A DNA stretch of 20,210 nucleotides. Source: an uncultured Acidaminococcus sp. GTDB taxonomy: Bacteria; Bacillota; Negativicutes; Acidaminococcales; Acidaminococcaceae. The stretch spans positions 1 to 20,210 of the forward strand of contig UPXT01000041.1 in the NCBI GenBank assembly GCA_900538365.1. Direction: 5' to 3'. The notes beneath the pieces are model-generated. The model worked only from the letters and a program-made list of their open reading frames with translations. It had not been told where the DNA came from and made no database searches. Below are positions 13,578-20,210 of the stretch, piece after piece. Each line of letters begins with the position of its first letter. Position 1 is the stretch's first letter. A program made the position numbers and the translations under genes.

Positions 13578-14744
13578 ATGCAGACAGGATTTCCGGAAGT
13601 GAAGAAAAAGCTTGGCTTTGGAGCTATGCGCCTTCCCATGATAGGGGAGAAGGTTGATATTCCAGCTTTTTCAAAGATGGTGGATCTTTTTCTGGCGGAA
13701 GGATTCAATTACTTTGATACGGCCCATCCTTATCTTAATGGTGAATCGGAACTAGCGCTCCACGAGGCCTTGACGAGCCGCTATCCGCGGGAAGCCTATC
13801 TTCTTGCCAACAAGCTCACGGCCCCTTATTTTGATCAAGAATCAGATATCCGACCTTTTTTTGAAAAACAGCTCCAGTGGTGCGGCGTCAGCTATTTTGA
13901 TTTTTACCTGATGCATGCCCAGAATCTTGGCAACTACGATAAGTTTCAGCGCTGTCATGCTTATGAGACGGCTTTTGCCCTTAAAAAAGAAGGCAAGATT
14001 CGCCATGTGGGCCTTTCTTTCCATGATAAGGCAGAGGTCTTGGAACGGATCTTGGGAGATCATCCGGATATTGAGTTTGTCCAAATCCAGATGAACTATA
14101 TTGATATGGAAAGTGCTGCTGTTGATGCAAGACGGGTTTATGAGACATGTCTCCGCTTCCACAAACCTGTGATTGTCATGGAACCTGTCAAGGGCGGGAG
14201 CCTTGTAAAACTGCCGCCAAAGGCGCAGCATCTTCTTGATACCCTCCAGCAGGGCGTCTTTCCCAAGGCGTCGAATGCAAGCTATGCCATTCGTTTCGTG
14301 GCAGGCCATGAGGGAATTTTCATGGTTTTATCGGGCATGAGTACGCTTTCCCAGGTGGCGGACAATACGTCTTTCATGAAGGATTTCAAACCTCTTACGA
14401 ATGAAGAAAAGAGGACCCTTGACGGCGTTGTCGAAGTCTTCAGTAAGCTTGATGCTGTCCCCTGTACGGCGTGCCGCTACTGTATCGAAGAAAATCACTG
14501 CCCGAAGAAGATTCCTATCCCAGATATTTTTTCCCTTCTCAATTCCATGCGTGTCTTCAACAATCGCAATGCCAATTTTTACTATGAAAATGTCGTGACG
14601 GCAAATGCAGGAAAGGCCAGTGACTGCATTTTTTGCGGCGCTTGTGAGCATGTCTGTCCCCAGCACTTGACGATTCGAAAATTCCTTAAGGAGGCGGCAG
14701 AGACGTTTGAAGAACCAAAGAAACAAAATGAAGGATCACGGTGA
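13578..14744 (+). CDS. Aldo/keto reductase with C-terminal [4Fe-4S] ferredoxin domain
   Basis: 388 residues in the COG1453-like arrangement. An AKR TIM barrel (about 10-280) has the catalytic tetrad in place: D47 and Y52 (FDTAHPY), K79 (LANKL), H113 (LMHAQ). A cysteine-rich tail holds C296-x2-C299-x2-C302-x5-C308 and then C350-x2-C353-x2-C356-x3-C360-P, able to bind one or two [4Fe-4S] clusters. The combination is common in anaerobes and suggests an oxidoreductase linked to ferredoxin electron flow; the carbonyl substrate is unknown. The start is uncertain: ATG 13578 follows GAGAGGG at a proper distance, while ATG 13542 would add 12 residues with a weak RBS. Confidence 0.88.
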   Translation: MQTGFPEVKKKLGFGAMRLPMIGEKVDIPAFSKMVDLFLAEGFNYFDTAHPYLNGESELALHEALTSRYPREAYLLANKLTAPYFDQESDIRPFFEKQLQWCGVSYFDFYLMHAQNLGNYDKFQRCHAYETAFALKKEGKIRHVGLSFHDKAEVLERILGDHPDIEFVQIQMNYIDMESAAVDARRVYETCLRFHKPVIVMEPVKGGSLVKLPPKAQHLLDTLQQGVFPKASNASYAIRFVAGHEGIFMVLSGMSTLSQVADNTSFMKDFKPLTNEEKRTLDGVVEVFSKLDAVPCTACRYCIEENHCPKKIPIPDIFSLLNSMRVFNNRNANFYYENVVTANAGKASDCIFCGACEHVCPQHLTIRKFLKEAAETFEEPKKQNEGSR

Positions 14745-14777
14745 CAAGACAGGCAGCAAAAGGACCGGCGTCTCCCA

Positions 14778-14786
14778 TGGTATAAT
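14778..14786 (+). promoter_or_regulatory. Extended -10 promoter of the cysteine hydrolase gene
   Basis: TGGTATAAT (TGn plus perfect TATAAT at 14781-14786) lies 28 nt before the start codon of the next gene, without a -35 match. Confidence 0.55.
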
Positions 14787-14813
14787 GGTGCAAAAGCATG
14801 AAGGAGACTGGTC

Positions 14814-15338
14814 ATGAAGAAAAAGGTCCTGATTGTTGTCGATATGCAGGAAGATTTTGTTTCTGGAAGTCTTGGAACCAAGGAAGCCCGAGCCATAGTG
14901 CCCCGTGTGGCAGAAAAAGCCGCCCATTTTGATGGAACGGTCATTTTTACCCTCGATACCCATGGGGATGATTATCTCAAAACGCAGGAAGGCAGAATCC
15001 TTCCTGTACCGCATTGCATCAAAGGAACCGCGGGTCATCGCCTTGTGCCGGAACTGGAGAGCCTGGCGGAGCGGCTTGCTGCGGAAAAAGTGGAAAAGGA
15101 GACTTTTGGCTCCCTTGCTCTTGCTGAAAGGCTTGGAAAATTGCGGGATACCATCGAGAGTGTTGAGCTTGTGGGTCTTTGCACGGATATCTGCGTTATT
15201 TCCAATGCCCTTATCATCAAGGCGGCCCTGCCTGAAGTGCCCGTCCTTGTTGACAGCCGCTGCTGCGCTGGGGTCACCCCTCATTCCCATGAGGCGGCCT
15301 TGGAGACGATGCGGAGTTCACAAGTAAAGATTTTGTGA
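14814..15338 (+). CDS. Nicotinamidase/isochorismatase-family cysteine hydrolase
   Basis: 174 residues. The family catalytic triad is visible: D10 (VVDMQEDF), K95 (VEKETFGS) and C127 (GLCTDICVISNAL). D48 and H50 (TLDTHGDDYL) plus H67 (PHCIKGT) match the metal site of nicotinamidases, so deamidation of nicotinamide to nicotinate in NAD salvage is the best guess. Isochorismatase-like hydrolases without that activity also carry the triad, so I give no symbol. AAGGAG lies 9 nt before ATG, after an extended -10 promoter. No terminator is visible before the pta promoter. Confidence 0.85.
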   Translation: MKKKVLIVVDMQEDFVSGSLGTKEARAIVPRVAEKAAHFDGTVIFTLDTHGDDYLKTQEGRILPVPHCIKGTAGHRLVPELESLAERLAAEKVEKETFGSLALAERLGKLRDTIESVELVGLCTDICVISNALIIKAALPEVPVLVDSRCCAGVTPHSHEAALETMRSSQVKIL

Positions 15339-15353
15339 GGCCTCAAGAAAAAA

Positions 15354-15395
15354 TTGTCCCAAGGACAAGCACAAATCTACAAAACGTGATATAAT
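15354..15395 (+). promoter_or_regulatory. pta promoter with overlapping palindrome
   Basis: An extended -10, TGATATAAT (TATAAT 15390-15395), has no -35 hexamer. In the -35 zone lies TTGTCC-CAA-GGACAA (15354-15368), a perfect 6-3-6 inverted repeat centred about 40 bp upstream of the predicted start. This suggests a bound regulator. Confidence 0.5.
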
Positions 15396-15455
15396 GTCAA
15401 ATTAGAAGTAGAGCGCCCAGCTCTTCATTCAAAAAACAAATAGGAGTGGTTAGGA

Positions 15456-16469
15456 ATGCCTTTTATTGATCATCTGAAATCTCGCGTCAAACCGATTCAA
15501 AAGAGAATCGTTCTTCCGGAAAACAACTCTGACAGAGCTCTTAAAGCAGCTGCCATTGTTGCTCGTGAAGGATTTGCCAAGATCATCCTTGTTGGAGATC
15601 CTGAACAGCTGAACCGTGATGCCAAGAGACTGGGTGTCTCCTTTGAAGGCATTGAAATCATCAACCCTGCAACCTATGAACGCATGGATGAACTGTGCGC
15701 TTATTTTGCAAAACGCCGTGAAAAGAAGGGCATGACCGTTGACAAAGCCCGCGAAATCATGACCAAGGACACGACCTTCTTCGGTGCCGGCCTGGTTGCC
15801 ATGGGCGATGCTGATGGGTGTGTTTCCGGTTCTACCCGTACTTCTGCTGACGTTATCAAAGCTGGCCTTCAGGTTATCGGTGTCCGTCCTGGAAACAAGA
15901 CCGTTTGCTCCGGCTTTATCGTCCTCAGCAACACCAACCTTGGTGAAGGCGGCAAACTGGTCTTTGGTGACTGTGGTGTTATCCTTGATCCGACGGCTGA
16001 ACAGCTTGCTGATATCGCTACGAGCTGCGCTATCCGTGCCCGTTACACTTTGGGGATCAAAGATGTCCGCGTTGCTCTCCTGACCTATTCCACGAAGGGA
16101 TCCGGCACTGGTGAATCCGTTGATAAGGTTCAGCAGGCTGTTGAAATCCTGAAACAAAGAAACGTTGACTTTGCTTTCGACGGTGAACTCCAAGCTGATG
16201 CTGCCCTTGTTCCTGAAGTTGGCGAAAGAAAAGCTCCTGGCTCCAGCGTTGCTGGCCATGCCAACGTTCTCATCTTCCCGAACCTTGCTGCTGCCAACAT
16301 TGGCTACAAGCTGGTTGAACGCTTCAGCGGCGCTACCTGCCTTGGGCCTCTGGTTCAGGGTCTGGCTAAACCGATCCTCGACCTGTCCCGCGGTTGCTCT
16401 GTCAGCGATATCGTTGACGTTGTTGCTGTCTGCGCAAGTGATGCTATCCTTGCTGACAGCCTGAAATAA
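15456..16469 (+). CDS. pta: Phosphate acetyltransferase
   Basis: 337 residues, the short single-domain PTA form. It interconverts acetyl-CoA and acetyl phosphate, the step before ATP formation by acetate kinase (no ackA in the window). Recognisable family segments are KRIVLPENNSDRALKAAA near the N-terminus, the GDCGVILDPTAEQLADIA region (about 174-191), TYSTKGSGTGES (209-220) and GELQADAALVPEVG (about 243-256). AGGAG (15442-15446) precedes the ATG. Codon use is strikingly uniform (CTG, GTT, GCT, AAC), a sign of high expression compared with neighbours. Promoter and strong terminator flank it, so it is likely monocistronic. It could process acetyl-CoA made from the pyruvate released by the cysteine unit. 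Confidence 0.95.
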   Translation: MPFIDHLKSRVKPIQKRIVLPENNSDRALKAAAIVAREGFAKIILVGDPEQLNRDAKRLGVSFEGIEIINPATYERMDELCAYFAKRREKKGMTVDKAREIMTKDTTFFGAGLVAMGDADGCVSGSTRTSADVIKAGLQVIGVRPGNKTVCSGFIVLSNTNLGEGGKLVFGDCGVILDPTAEQLADIATSCAIRARYTLGIKDVRVALLTYSTKGSGTGESVDKVQQAVEILKQRNVDFAFDGELQADAALVPEVGERKAPGSSVAGHANVLIFPNLAAANIGYKLVERFSGATCLGPLVQGLAKPILDLSRGCSVSDIVDVVAVCASDAILADSLK

Positions 16470-16488
16470 TTCCTGTTAAGGAGCTGCA

Positions 16489-16535
16489 GAAGCCGCAGGA
16501 AAATGGATTTCCATTTTCCTGCGGCTTCTTTTTTT
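16489..16535 (+). terminator. pta terminator
   Basis: A perfect stem of about 18 bp, GAAGCCGCAGGAAAATGG / CCATTTTCCTGCGGCTTC, is followed by seven T. Strongest terminator in the window. Confidence 0.93.
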
Positions 16536-16540
16536 CGCTA

Positions 16541-16616
16541 TGTGTAAAAATTGTATTCTATTCTTACACAATTTTTACACAAAAAATGAGACGCCACTTC
16601 TCCTTCGTATTATAAT
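16541..16616 (+). promoter_or_regulatory. Pho-box-like repeats and promoter of the two-component operon
   Basis: Two direct TTACAC repeats, 16564-16569 and 16575-16580, are spaced exactly 11 bp. A third copy lies on the other strand (GTGTAA, 16542-16547). Together these form a perfect 14-bp inverted repeat (16541-16554 with 16568-16581). TATAAT is at 16611-16616 with no -35 (GAGACG). The layout matches direct-repeat binding by OmpR/PhoB-type regulators next to an activator-dependent promoter, so autoregulation is likely. Confidence 0.65.
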
Positions 16617-16638
16617 AAAGAAAAAAGGAGGGGTGACG

Positions 16639-17325
16639 ATGCCTTGTATCTACTGTGTGGAAGATGATGAGAACATCCGCGAACTTGTGGCTTATGCCCT
16701 GGAAAGCCAGCAGTTTGAGACAAAGACATTTGCTGATGGGGAAGCTTTTTACGACGCCCTCGAAAAAAAGATCCCTGATCTGGTGCTGCTTGATATTATG
16801 CTGCCGGGGGAAAGCGGAATCGAAATCCTTAGAAAGATCCGGCATAGGGGGAGGACGGCAGATCTTCCGGTCATCATGCTGACAGCACGGACCAGTGAAT
16901 ATGATGTTGTCAAGGGTCTCACCATTGGTGCTGATGACTATGTCACCAAACCCTTTGGCATCTTGGAACTGATTTCAAGGATCCGGGCCGTTTTGCGCCG
17001 TTCCCACCGGGTGGAGAAACCTACTGAGACGCTGGCGTGCGGTCCTGTCACCTTGGACCCTTTAAAGCATGCCGTTTCATCCTATGGGGAAGAAGTGACG
17101 CTGACGGCCAAGGAATTTGAACTGCTCCACTATCTTATGATGAATATAGGCATCGTACTCCAACGGGAACAGATCATGGAGTCCGTGTGGGGATTTACCT
17201 ACGCTGGTGAAAGCCGCACCATCGACATGCATATCAAGAGCCTGCGTCAGAAACTCGGTGAGGGAGGACAGATCATCAAGACAATCCGCGGTGTGGGATA
17301 CCGGATAGATGATCCAGAATCATGA
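16639..17325 (+). CDS. OmpR/PhoB-family response regulator
   Basis: 228 residues. The receiver domain (1-117) has the acidic pocket D9/D10, phospho-acceptor D52 (LLDIMLPGESG), T82 and K104 (TKPFG). The C-terminal winged helix (about 128-224) has LTAKEFELLHYLM and SRTIDMHIKSLRQKL before RGVGYRI. ATG at 16639 is chosen over a longer frame because AAAGGAGGGG precedes it and the receiver begins there. It overlaps the kinase gene by ATGA, a translationally coupled pair. PhoB/PhoP-like rather than a certain phosphate regulator: no pst or phoU gene is in view, so the signal is inferred only from promoter motif and family. Confidence 0.93.
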   Translation: MPCIYCVEDDENIRELVAYALESQQFETKTFADGEAFYDALEKKIPDLVLLDIMLPGESGIEILRKIRHRGRTADLPVIMLTARTSEYDVVKGLTIGADDYVTKPFGILELISRIRAVLRRSHRVEKPTETLACGPVTLDPLKHAVSSYGEEVTLTAKEFELLHYLMMNIGIVLQREQIMESVWGFTYAGESRTIDMHIKSLRQKLGEGGQIIKTIRGVGYRIDDPES

Positions 17326-18785
17326 AAAAGAAAATCTTTTTGAGCCTCATTGGTATAGGGATTGGTGCAGCCCTTTTGACGCTTCTCTTCCTGACTGTCG
17401 GCTTTTGGCGGACGCTTAGGGCGCAGACCATGACCGTCCTTCAAGACACCGTCACGGTCATTGCCGCCAAGGCCAACCGTACAGATGATATCATTGAATT
17501 TATCGAGGAAACAGCTGAGGCTTCCAATCATCGTCTCCGCTTCACGTGGATTGGGCACGACGGGCGCGTTCTTTATGAAACAGATCACAACGCTGCCCAA
17601 ATGGAAAATCATGGCAATCGCCCTGAAGTTGTGCGGGCCCTTAAGGAAGTGGACGGCGTTGCTGCGCGTCAGTCCGCTACCTTGGACCACATTACGTACT
17701 ATGCGGCGCGGCGTCTGCCCAACGGATCGGTCCTGCGAGCAGCCATTCGCCAGGATACGGTTTACGCGGCCTATTTCAGTCTCATTCCTTATATCCTGAT
17801 TTTTATCGTCTTCATGGGCGGCTGCTGTTTTTTTGTTGCAACGAACCTGACCAAGCGCCTTCTTCGGCCGCTTACAGAGACGGCCGATTACATGCGTGTC
17901 ATGGGGACCAAACCCCTTGTGACAGCAGATAAGGAAGTGGATATTCCGAAACTTCCGGCCACGTACCCCGAGCTGAGTCCCCTTGTCGATAAAATCACGG
18001 AACAAAGCCGTACCATCCAGGAATATATCCATACCCTGGAAGAAGATAAAAAGACCATCGAGCGCATCAGCAGGGAGCAGGAAAAGCTGCGCCGCGAGTT
18101 TACCGCGAACGTCACCCATGAACTGAAGACGCCGCTTACAAGCATCCAGGGGTTTGCGGAAATGATGGCGGCAGGTATGGTGGCAAAGAAGGAAGACGTG
18201 ACGCGTTTTGGCGCCCTTATCGTGAAGGAATCAAAGCGACTTTTGAAACTGATCAACAGCATCCTCTTCCTCACCAAGATCGAAGGCCCGGAAACGCAGG
18301 ACCTGCCCGTAGCCGTAAGCCTCAAATCCATTACGGAAAGTATTGCGGGCTTTATGGAACCCGTGCTTGCAGATAAGAAGGTCCAGCTCCATCTCACGCT
18401 CACGGAGGATAAGGTCATGGGGCACACCGATATGCTGCGCGAAGTGGTCTTGAACCTTGTTGATAACGCCGTTAAATACAATCGCCCTGGTGGGCATGTC
18501 TATGTAACGATGGAAAAAGCGGAAACCGGCAGGGACCTCCTTTTTACCGTCGAAGATACGGGTATCGGAATCCCCAAGGATAAACAGGACCGCGTCTTTG
18601 AACGTTTTTACCGGGTCGAAGAAAGCCGCAGCAAGCGTATTGGCGGTACGGGCTTAGGCCTTTCCATTGTCAAACACATCATTGAGCAGCATCATGGCAC
18701 GATCACCCTCACAAGCCGCAAACATTTCGGCACGAAGATTGTCGTGACCCTGCCCTTGTATCTGGAAGAAAAGCAAAAGGCATAA
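17322..18785 (+). CDS. PhoR-like sensor histidine kinase
   Basis: 487 residues. TM1 lies at about 5-28 and an extracytoplasmic sensor region at about 30-148. TM2 follows at about 150-173, with a HAMP-like linker after it. The HisKA helix has H266 (TANVTHELKTPLTSI). The ATPase domain has N-box NLVDNAVKYN (378-387), G1 DTGIGIP (412-418), FERFYRVEES and G2 GGTGLGLSIV (441-450). No PAS domain is obvious between HAMP and HisKA. The gene starts inside the regulator stop codon (ATGA). It likely phosphorylates the upstream regulator in response to an external signal, possibly phosphate. It is the last gene before a bidirectional terminator. Confidence 0.93.
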   Translation: MKKKIFLSLIGIGIGAALLTLLFLTVGFWRTLRAQTMTVLQDTVTVIAAKANRTDDIIEFIEETAEASNHRLRFTWIGHDGRVLYETDHNAAQMENHGNRPEVVRALKEVDGVAARQSATLDHITYYAARRLPNGSVLRAAIRQDTVYAAYFSLIPYILIFIVFMGGCCFFVATNLTKRLLRPLTETADYMRVMGTKPLVTADKEVDIPKLPATYPELSPLVDKITEQSRTIQEYIHTLEEDKKTIERISREQEKLRREFTANVTHELKTPLTSIQGFAEMMAAGMVAKKEDVTRFGALIVKESKRLLKLINSILFLTKIEGPETQDLPVAVSLKSITESIAGFMEPVLADKKVQLHLTLTEDKVMGHTDMLREVVLNLVDNAVKYNRPGGHVYVTMEKAETGRDLLFTVEDTGIGIPKDKQDRVFERFYRVEESRSKRIGGTGLGLSIVKHIIEQHHGTITLTSRKHFGTKIVVTLPLYLEEKQKA

Positions 18786-18795
18786 GGTACGGACG

Positions 18796-18846
18796 AAAAA
18801 AACACGGTGAAAGAATGAAATCAATCATTTTTCACCGTGTTTTTTT
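18796..18846. terminator. Bidirectional terminator between the kinase and fic
   Basis: AAAAAACACGGTGAAA / TTTCACCGTGTTTTTT, perfect, with a 17-nt loop. It ends in T-runs on both strands, serving the converging kinase and fic transcripts. Confidence 0.88.
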
Positions 18847-19930
18847 ATCGGGTTAGAATATCCCACAATTGACGATTGATATAATATTTTTCACGGCCAA
18901 TGCTCTGAACATCTAGAAATCCTGCTTCGAGAAGCTGACGCAAATATTTTGAAGCAGTCTGCGCTTTTGCAAGGTCACGGCTGACCAAAAAGCTAATCTT
19001 GCAGTAAGGCTGTTCAAAGAGAAGATCAACCAATTCCTTGGAATAGATGCTGAGAAGCTTATTTTTGATTTCTTGGGCCATTCTTTCTCTGCTAGTATAG
19101 ATGTCCTTTACTTTGCTGAGAGTGTTTTTAGCTGTCTGTTCAACGGAATCGAGCACATAAAGAATCCACCGCTCCCAATCTTGATTTTCGGTTACTCCTT
19201 TTAAGGCACGATAGTATTCTGTCTTGTTTTCGATGATATATCACGATAGATAGAGAATAGGGAAGTTTAGTAATTGTTCCTGAACCAGATAGAGTACATT
19301 TAGAATACGGCCTACACGGCCATTCCCATCTGGAAACGGGTGGATACATTCAAATTGATCGTGCAGGATAGCTAGTTTTATGAGGGAATCGATAGCGTCT
19401 TTATCATGCACGTTGATAAAGGTTTCCAAGTTGCCCAAAAGGCGAAGAATATCATACTTGTTATCCGGTGGAGTATAGATGACTTCGCCTGCTCCGTTCT
19501 TCAAGCAAGTTCCAGGTATTGAACGAATTCCATCTTGACGTTCTTTGACAATCTGGAACAATTCAATAAATGTATTAATGGTAAGGGGATGGCCTTCCTT
19601 AATTTTTTGATAACCAGACCATAAGGCTTCTTTGTAATGCATAACCTCTTTGGCTGCAGGTGTAATATTTATATTTGTTGGTGTTGATCATGCTTGGTAC
19701 AACTCATCATTCGTTGTTACGACATTTTCAATTTCACTGGATGCTTTTGCTTCTTGAAGTGCGATAGACTGTAATAGCAGAAGCGGATTTGATTGGGTAA
19801 CTTCCCAGCCTCGTCATTCAGCAAGTGCAGTATTGGCAGCGATGGTTTTCTTTAGTATGGGCACCGTTTCAAGATTAATCGCGGGTGGAATAAGGGGAAG
19901 ATTGTTATGGGGAATATCTTTATTGTACAT
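18845..19930 (-). pseudogene. Fic-family protein AMP-transferase gene with three in-frame TGA codons
   Basis: One continuous frame of 361 codons reads as a complete class II Fic protein. An N-terminal PPAINL segment is followed by an inhibitory helix motif SSEIEN (S64-E68-N69), then the catalytic HPFPDGNGRVGR (197-208), which matches HxFx(D/E)GNGRxxR, and a C-terminal winged-helix-like part (about 300-360). The family transfers AMP to target proteins, with the N-terminal glutamate blocking ATP. The frame is broken by TGA at codons 39 (19814-19816), 81 (19688-19690) and 230 (19241-19243). There is no TAA, TAG or frameshift. The last TGA replaces the Arg usual in the LSRYI segment. ATG at 19930 has GGAGG 7 nt upstream. 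Other genes here end in TGA, so this is most simply a recently inactivated gene. Confidence 0.85.
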
Positions 19931-19937
19931 AGAAATA

Positions 19938-19942
19938 CCTCC
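19938..19942 (-). promoter_or_regulatory. Ribosome binding site of fic
   Basis: GGAGG on the minus strand, 7 nt before the ATG at 19930-19928. It fixes the start of the interrupted fic frame. It is only 2 nt from the first palindrome of the upstream array. Confidence 0.75.
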
Positions 19943-19944
19943 AA

Positions 19945-20147
19945 ATACCTTTAAAAATTTTTTAAATTTAAAGGTATGAGCATGATATCGTTATTTCATA
20001 AAGGTTTCAAGCTAATACCTTTATCCAATAAGGGTATCCAGACGATACCTTTAAAAAACGCAAAAATTTAAAGGTATGATTTCAATATCTTTATTCGATA
20101 AAGGTATCCGGGAGACACCTTTAAAAATCAAGAAAATTTAAAGGTGT
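19945..20147. repeat. Array of six regularly spaced palindromes upstream of fic
   Basis: Six inverted repeats share half-site ATACCTTTA / TAAAGGTAT. Three are long (11-bp arms, 11-nt centre, 33 nt): 19945-19977, 20045-20077, 20115-20147, all with perfect arms (ATACCTTTAAA, the last ACACCTTTAAA). Three are short (10-bp arms, 3-nt centre, 23 nt): 19985-20007 (degenerate), 20015-20037, 20085-20107. Every neighbouring pair is separated by exactly 7 nt. The order is long-short-short-long-short-long, with centres 35, 30, 35, 35 and 35 bp apart. Probably a cooperative operator array for fic or for a divergent gene beyond the window; the factor is unknown. Confidence 0.9.
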
Positions 20148-20210
20148 TTTTTACATGGTAAATTGCAAGTTGAATTTGAACAACTATAATCAAGAAACAC
20201 ACTCAATAGC
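20148..20210. other. Right-edge stretch beyond the palindrome array
   Basis: No gene seen. A weak leftward promoter, TTGTTC-17-TACCAT, is possible here and would place the whole palindrome array inside the fic leader; the evidence is thin. Confidence 0.25.

Noticed and set aside
18845..19642. Two separate intact small genes (Fic core and winged-helix protein)
   Set aside because: Both lie in the same frame, joined by a single TGA, and the intervening translation continues typical Fic sequence; no RBS is evident for the distal piece.
19945..20147. CRISPR array or plasmid iterons
   Set aside because: Units are palindromes of two lengths with 7-nt gaps, too short for spacers; no cas gene, replication gene or DnaA box is seen. 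Placement upstream of fic fits an operator better.

Overview
The window is a chromosomal segment of a low-to-mid-GC Bacillota-type bacterium. Ribosome binding sites are strong AAGGAGG types, intrinsic terminators are frequent, and the genes are housekeeping anaerobe genes (purB, purA, luxS, a short pta, a ferredoxin-domain aldo/keto reductase, an oxygen-sensitive cysteine desulfidase-type protein). I suspect a Negativicutes member (Acidaminococcus/Phascolarctobacterium-like), but that is an impression and not something the sequence proves. TGA is used as an ordinary stop by several intact genes, so the genetic code is standard.

Layout. 1-3720: purB and purA (last two steps to AMP), tRNA-Lys, luxS, and a bidirectional terminator shared with a leftward tRNA-Leu. 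3801-7235: an AT-rich region with five tandem, same-strand paralogues of a 61-64 residue single-domain excisionase/MerR-like helix-turn-helix protein. Each sits behind its own long leader with a candidate promoter; four are followed by their own terminator-like hairpin and the first by a long hairpin without a U-tract. 7243-13331: a divergently controlled unit. A leftward XRE-type regulator faces ridA, a MalY/PatB C-S lyase, a DAACS symporter lacking the acidic-substrate arginine, a one-cysteine glutaredoxin-like protein, a CyuA-type cysteine desulfidase and a GNAT acetyltransferase. Together these look like uptake and breakdown of cysteine or another neutral sulfur amino acid, with RidA clearing the 2-aminoacrylate produced. 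Two split inverted repeats in the divergent promoter region are good operator candidates. 13578-16535: a [4Fe-4S] aldo/keto reductase, a nicotinamidase-like hydrolase and phosphate acetyltransferase. 16541-18846: a PhoB/PhoR-like two-component system behind 11-bp-spaced TTACAC repeats that resemble Pho boxes. 18845-19930: a leftward Fic AMP-transferase gene whose frame is complete except for three in-frame TGA codons. 19945-20147: directly upstream of fic, an unusually regular array of six palindromes built from ATACCTTTA/TAAAGGTAT half-sites, all separated by exactly 7 nt.

The two most unusual structures are the five-copy HTH array and the six-palindrome array upstream of the interrupted fic gene. 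The cysteine catabolic unit is the best-supported functional assembly.
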